From the NCBI GenBank assembly GCA_947488295.1, contig CANKYU010000001.1, positions 980,183-1,044,182 of the forward strand: 64,000 bases of DNA, written 5' to 3'. Under the pieces are notes generated by a model. The model searched no databases, was not told the origin of the DNA, and was given only the letters and a program-made list of their open reading frames with translations. How positions within the stretch are numbered: the first letter of the stretch is position 1; each line of letters begins with the position of its first letter. The DNA comes from an uncultured Anderseniella sp. GTDB lineage: Bacteria; Pseudomonadota; Alphaproteobacteria; Rhizobiales; Aestuariivirgaceae. The position numbers were made by a program, and so were the translations under genes. Below, in pieces: positions 61,853-64,000 of the stretch.

Positions 61853-63502
61853 CTATCTTGCGTCCGACAAGATCAGATCGGAGGCTTTTTCTCCAATCAT
61901 GACGATGGCAGCATTGGTGTTTCCCGAGACAAGACGCGGCATGATTGAGCCATCTGCGATCCTCAGACCCTTTATGCCATGCACCTTGAGCTCCGGAGTA
62001 ACAACAGCCTCGTTGCCTGTTCCCATGCAACAGGTTCCGACAGGATGATAGACCGTCGCGCCGGCGGTACGGCAGAACTGCAGCAGGTCGTCGTCGCTTT
62101 GCACGTCGGCTCCAGGTTCCATTTCCTCCGCCAGATAGGGTTTCATTGCGTCTGACCCGAGGATCGTCCGCAACTTTCTCAAGCCGTTGATGTTGGCGAG
62201 GCGATCGATTTCCTGTGACAGGTAATTCACCCTTATCGCCGGCGCGTCGAACGGGTCGGCGTTCCTGGCATGGATCGTCCCGCGGCTCTCCGGCCGCAGT
62301 TGGCAGACGGAGGCCGTGAAGCCGGAGAAAGGATGCAGTTTTTCGCCCATTTTGTCGGAACTGAACAGGATGAAATGGATCTGGATATCGGGCGAGACCA
62401 GGGAGGGGTCTGTCTTGAAGAACGCAGCAGCATATCCCGCACTGACAGCCAGGGGGCCGTTGCGAAACAGCGCGTAATCCAGGCCCATTTTTGCCTTGCC
62501 CCACAGCGACCGGGCAGCGTCGTTCAATGTGACGGGTTGTTTGCTGCGCAATACCATCCGTATCTGGAAGTGATCCTGCAGATTTTCTCCGACACCGGGC
62601 AGGTGATGCACGACGGGAATATCCAGATCGTTCAGGATATCTGCATTGCCAATGCCCGATAATTCCAGCAGTTGCGGGGAATTTATCGCCCCTCCACAAA
62701 GGATGATTTCCCCGGATGCGGCAGCCGATCTGGCAACTCCTTTCTGGAAAAATTCAACTCCGCGCGCAGTGCCGTCACTGACCTGTATCCGCGTGACATG
62801 GGCATGGGTTTCAATACGCAGGTTGTTGCGTGATCTCGCAGGGTTGAGATAACCCACCGCAGTGCTGCAGCGCTGACCGTTGCGCGATGTCGTCTGGAAG
62901 TAACCGACACCTTCCTGGTGCTCGCCATTGAAGTCCTGATTCAGAGGCAACCCCTGTTCGACGCCGGCCTCTATAAAAGCATCGCACAGGGGGTGCGTCT
63001 GGCGTTGATCTGAAACGGCAAGAGGTCCGCCTACGCCGTGCAGGCGGTCTTCGCCGCGCTGTTGATCTTCCGCCCGCCTGAAATACGGCAGGACGTCGGC
63101 GTAAGACCATCCGGAATTGCCCAACTGACGCCAGAGGTCAAAGTCCTCCTGCTGCCCGCGTATGTAAAGCAGCCCGTTGATCGAGCTCGTGCCGCCAAGC
63201 ACCTTGCCGCGCGGCTGATATATCCGGCGCCCATCCAGCTCCGGTTCAGGTTCGGTTTCGTACATCCAGTTGACCCGGCGGTTCCTGAAGGTTTTTGCAT
63301 AACCGATGGGGATGTGGATCCACGGATTGACATCACGCCCACCGGCTTCCAGCAGCAGGACTTTATGTTTCCCGCAGGCGGAGAGGCGATTGGCCAGGAC
63401 ACATCCACCTGAGCCGGCACCGACGATGATGTAGTCGTAGCTGCCAATCGATGAACCAGCTACACCGCTCGCAGAACCCTTTGTGCCATGAATATCACGC
63501 AT
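61853..63502 (-). CDS. GMC-family oxidoreductase (choline/alcohol dehydrogenase-like)
   Basis: A 549-residue FAD enzyme. The ADP-binding YDYIIVGAGSGGCVLANRL and LLLEAGG, the GMC signature PRGKVLGGTSSINGLLYIRG, the second signature GAINSPQLLELSGIG and the C-terminal active-site HPVGTCCMG are clear. It would oxidise a primary alcohol such as choline or another small alcohol; the sequence alone does not fix the substrate. It lies 61 bases downstream of the thiamine-diphosphate enzyme gene on the same strand. With the OYE-type gene it suggests a betaine or amine catabolic set. Confidence 0.9.
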   Translation of the reverse strand: MRDIHGTKGSASGVAGSSIGSYDYIIVGAGSGGCVLANRLSACGKHKVLLLEAGGRDVNPWIHIPIGYAKTFRNRRVNWMYETEPEPELDGRRIYQPRGKVLGGTSSINGLLYIRGQQEDFDLWRQLGNSGWSYADVLPYFRRAEDQQRGEDRLHGVGGPLAVSDQRQTHPLCDAFIEAGVEQGLPLNQDFNGEHQEGVGYFQTTSRNGQRCSTAVGYLNPARSRNNLRIETHAHVTRIQVSDGTARGVEFFQKGVARSAAASGEIILCGGAINSPQLLELSGIGNADILNDLDIPVVHHLPGVGENLQDHFQIRMVLRSKQPVTLNDAARSLWGKAKMGLDYALFRNGPLAVSAGYAAAFFKTDPSLVSPDIQIHFILFSSDKMGEKLHPFSGFTASVCQLRPESRGTIHARNADPFDAPAIRVNYLSQEIDRLANINGLRKLRTILGSDAMKPYLAEEMEPGADVQSDDDLLQFCRTAGATVYHPVGTCCMGTGNEAVVTPELKVHGIKGLRIADGSIMPRLVSGNTNAAIVMIGEKASDLILSDAR

Positions 63503-63563
63503 GGTTTGATGCTATTCTCATTTGATCACAGAGTGCCCGAAGTTACAGAGGCCGCGAATTTCA

Positions 63564-64000
63564 TCATGGGCATGCGACCTCGATCAGGTAGGGGCCTTGG
63601 TTCTGCAATCCGGCCTGCAACGCCTTGCAAAAACTCTCCATGTCATCCGTTCTCATTCCCGGAACACCGTGTCCGCGGGCGAGGGACACCCAGTCGATCA
63701 GAGGCTCCTCGATGTCAAACATTGCGCTGGCGTTCTGCCCATAGCTCTCAACGCCGACATTGGCCAGTTCGTGCCGCAGTATCTGATAACCGCGGTTGGC
63801 GAATATGATCACGGTGATGTCGAGACCTTCGCGGGCCATCGTCCATAGGGACTGCAGCGTGTACATTGCCGATCCATCGCCTGTCAGAGCAATGAGTTTG
63901 CGATCAGGACAGGCGATTGCAGCGCCGACGGCACACGGCAGGCTGTATCCTATGGCGCCGCCGGTACCGCCAAGAAACTCATGTGGGCGGGCGGTTTTGG
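63564..64000 (-). CDS. Thiamine-diphosphate enzyme, acetolactate-synthase-like, truncated by window edge
   Basis: At least 145 C-terminal residues, open at the right window end. The cofactor motif GDG-x26-N is present: ALTGDGSAMYTLQSLW to VIIFANRGYQIL, preceded by FLGGTGGAIGYSLPCAVG. This is the C-terminal TPP-binding domain of acetolactate-synthase/benzoylformate-decarboxylase-like enzymes. The reaction depends on the missing part. The 3' end is followed by the GMC gene on the same strand, suggesting one operon. Confidence 0.85.
   Translation of the reverse strand, partial: KTARPHEFLGGTGGAIGYSLPCAVGAAIACPDRKLIALTGDGSAMYTLQSLWTMAREGLDITVIIFANRGYQILRHELANVGVESYGQNASAMFDIEEPLIDWVSLARGHGVPGMRTDDMESFCKALQAGLQNQGPYLIEVACP

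Overview
The window is a GC-rich, densely coded chromosomal stretch of an alphaproteobacterium. The evidence is family-level: an OpgG/OpgH pair, an ExoF/ExoP-like export system, alphaproteobacterial-type RibA, PssA and GlmS, and a betaine/amine-type catabolic tail. A marine relative of Rhodobacterales or Hyphomicrobiales fits, but no rRNA or species marker is present. I see no tRNA, rRNA, CRISPR array or complete insertion sequence.

Layout. 1-2.5 kb: end of ribA, an MDR dehydrogenase and an inositol-phosphatase-family gene, overlapping in one operon and followed at once by a 360-bp mosaic of nested hairpins with 29-bp terminal inverted repeats. 2.9-6.6 kb: opgH and opgG for osmoregulated periplasmic glucan. 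7.1-21.3 kb: a surface-glycan island (processive GT2, sulfotransferase, three-module glycosyltransferase, GT2s, MsbA-like ABC exporter, DUF6492-like protein, GT90, sugar oxidoreductase, RmlC-like epimerase). 21.7-25.0 kb: a hypothetical gene, a sulfatase-fold phosphotransferase and pssA. 25.2-32.2 kb: a compact natural-product locus: a 4'-phosphopantetheinyl transferase, a 1526-residue NRPS with an N-terminal formyltransferase-like domain and a luciferase-like monooxygenase inserted in its adenylation domain, and two divergent alpha/beta hydrolases lacking the normal nucleophile serine. 32.4-34.2 kb: glmS.

34.4-56.6 kb: an exopolysaccharide locus. Two paralogous LuxR-type regulators with degenerate receiver domains, each with the same promoter and long structured leader, bracket UDP-GlcNAc dehydrogenase, epimerase, deacetylase, GT4 and FemAB-like genes. 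Then come a secreted beta-propeller protein, ExoF-like outer-membrane exporter, Wzx-like flippase, ExoP/Wzc-like protein with an altered Walker A motif, asparagine-synthase-like amidotransferase, O-antigen ligase/polymerase, a membrane-anchored SDR, a DegT aminotransferase and the initiating phosphoglycosyl transferase. GlmS feeds UDP-GlcNAc; the dehydrogenase and epimerase would make UDP-GlcNAcA/UDP-GalNAcA; the phosphoglycosyl transferase starts the lipid-linked unit; GT4, FemAB, deacetylase and amidotransferase build and modify it; flippase, polymerase and ExoP/ExoF export it. The gene set resembles exosortase-A/PEP-CTERM polysaccharide loci, yet no exosortase is here.

56.7-57.6 kb: two small minus-strand genes with strong ribosome-binding sites, one under a perfect palindrome, the other a stand-alone zinc-ribbon transposase-like protein. 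58.1-64.0 kb: a catabolic redox set (FAD-linked hydroxyacid dehydrogenase type, OYE/TMADH-type demethylase, GMC oxidoreductase, and a thiamine-diphosphate enzyme cut by the window end).

The strongest candidates for something little described are the 25.2-32.2 kb NRPS/hydrolase locus, the twin regulator/leader duplication, the membrane-anchored YxxxK SDR and the hairpin mosaic element.
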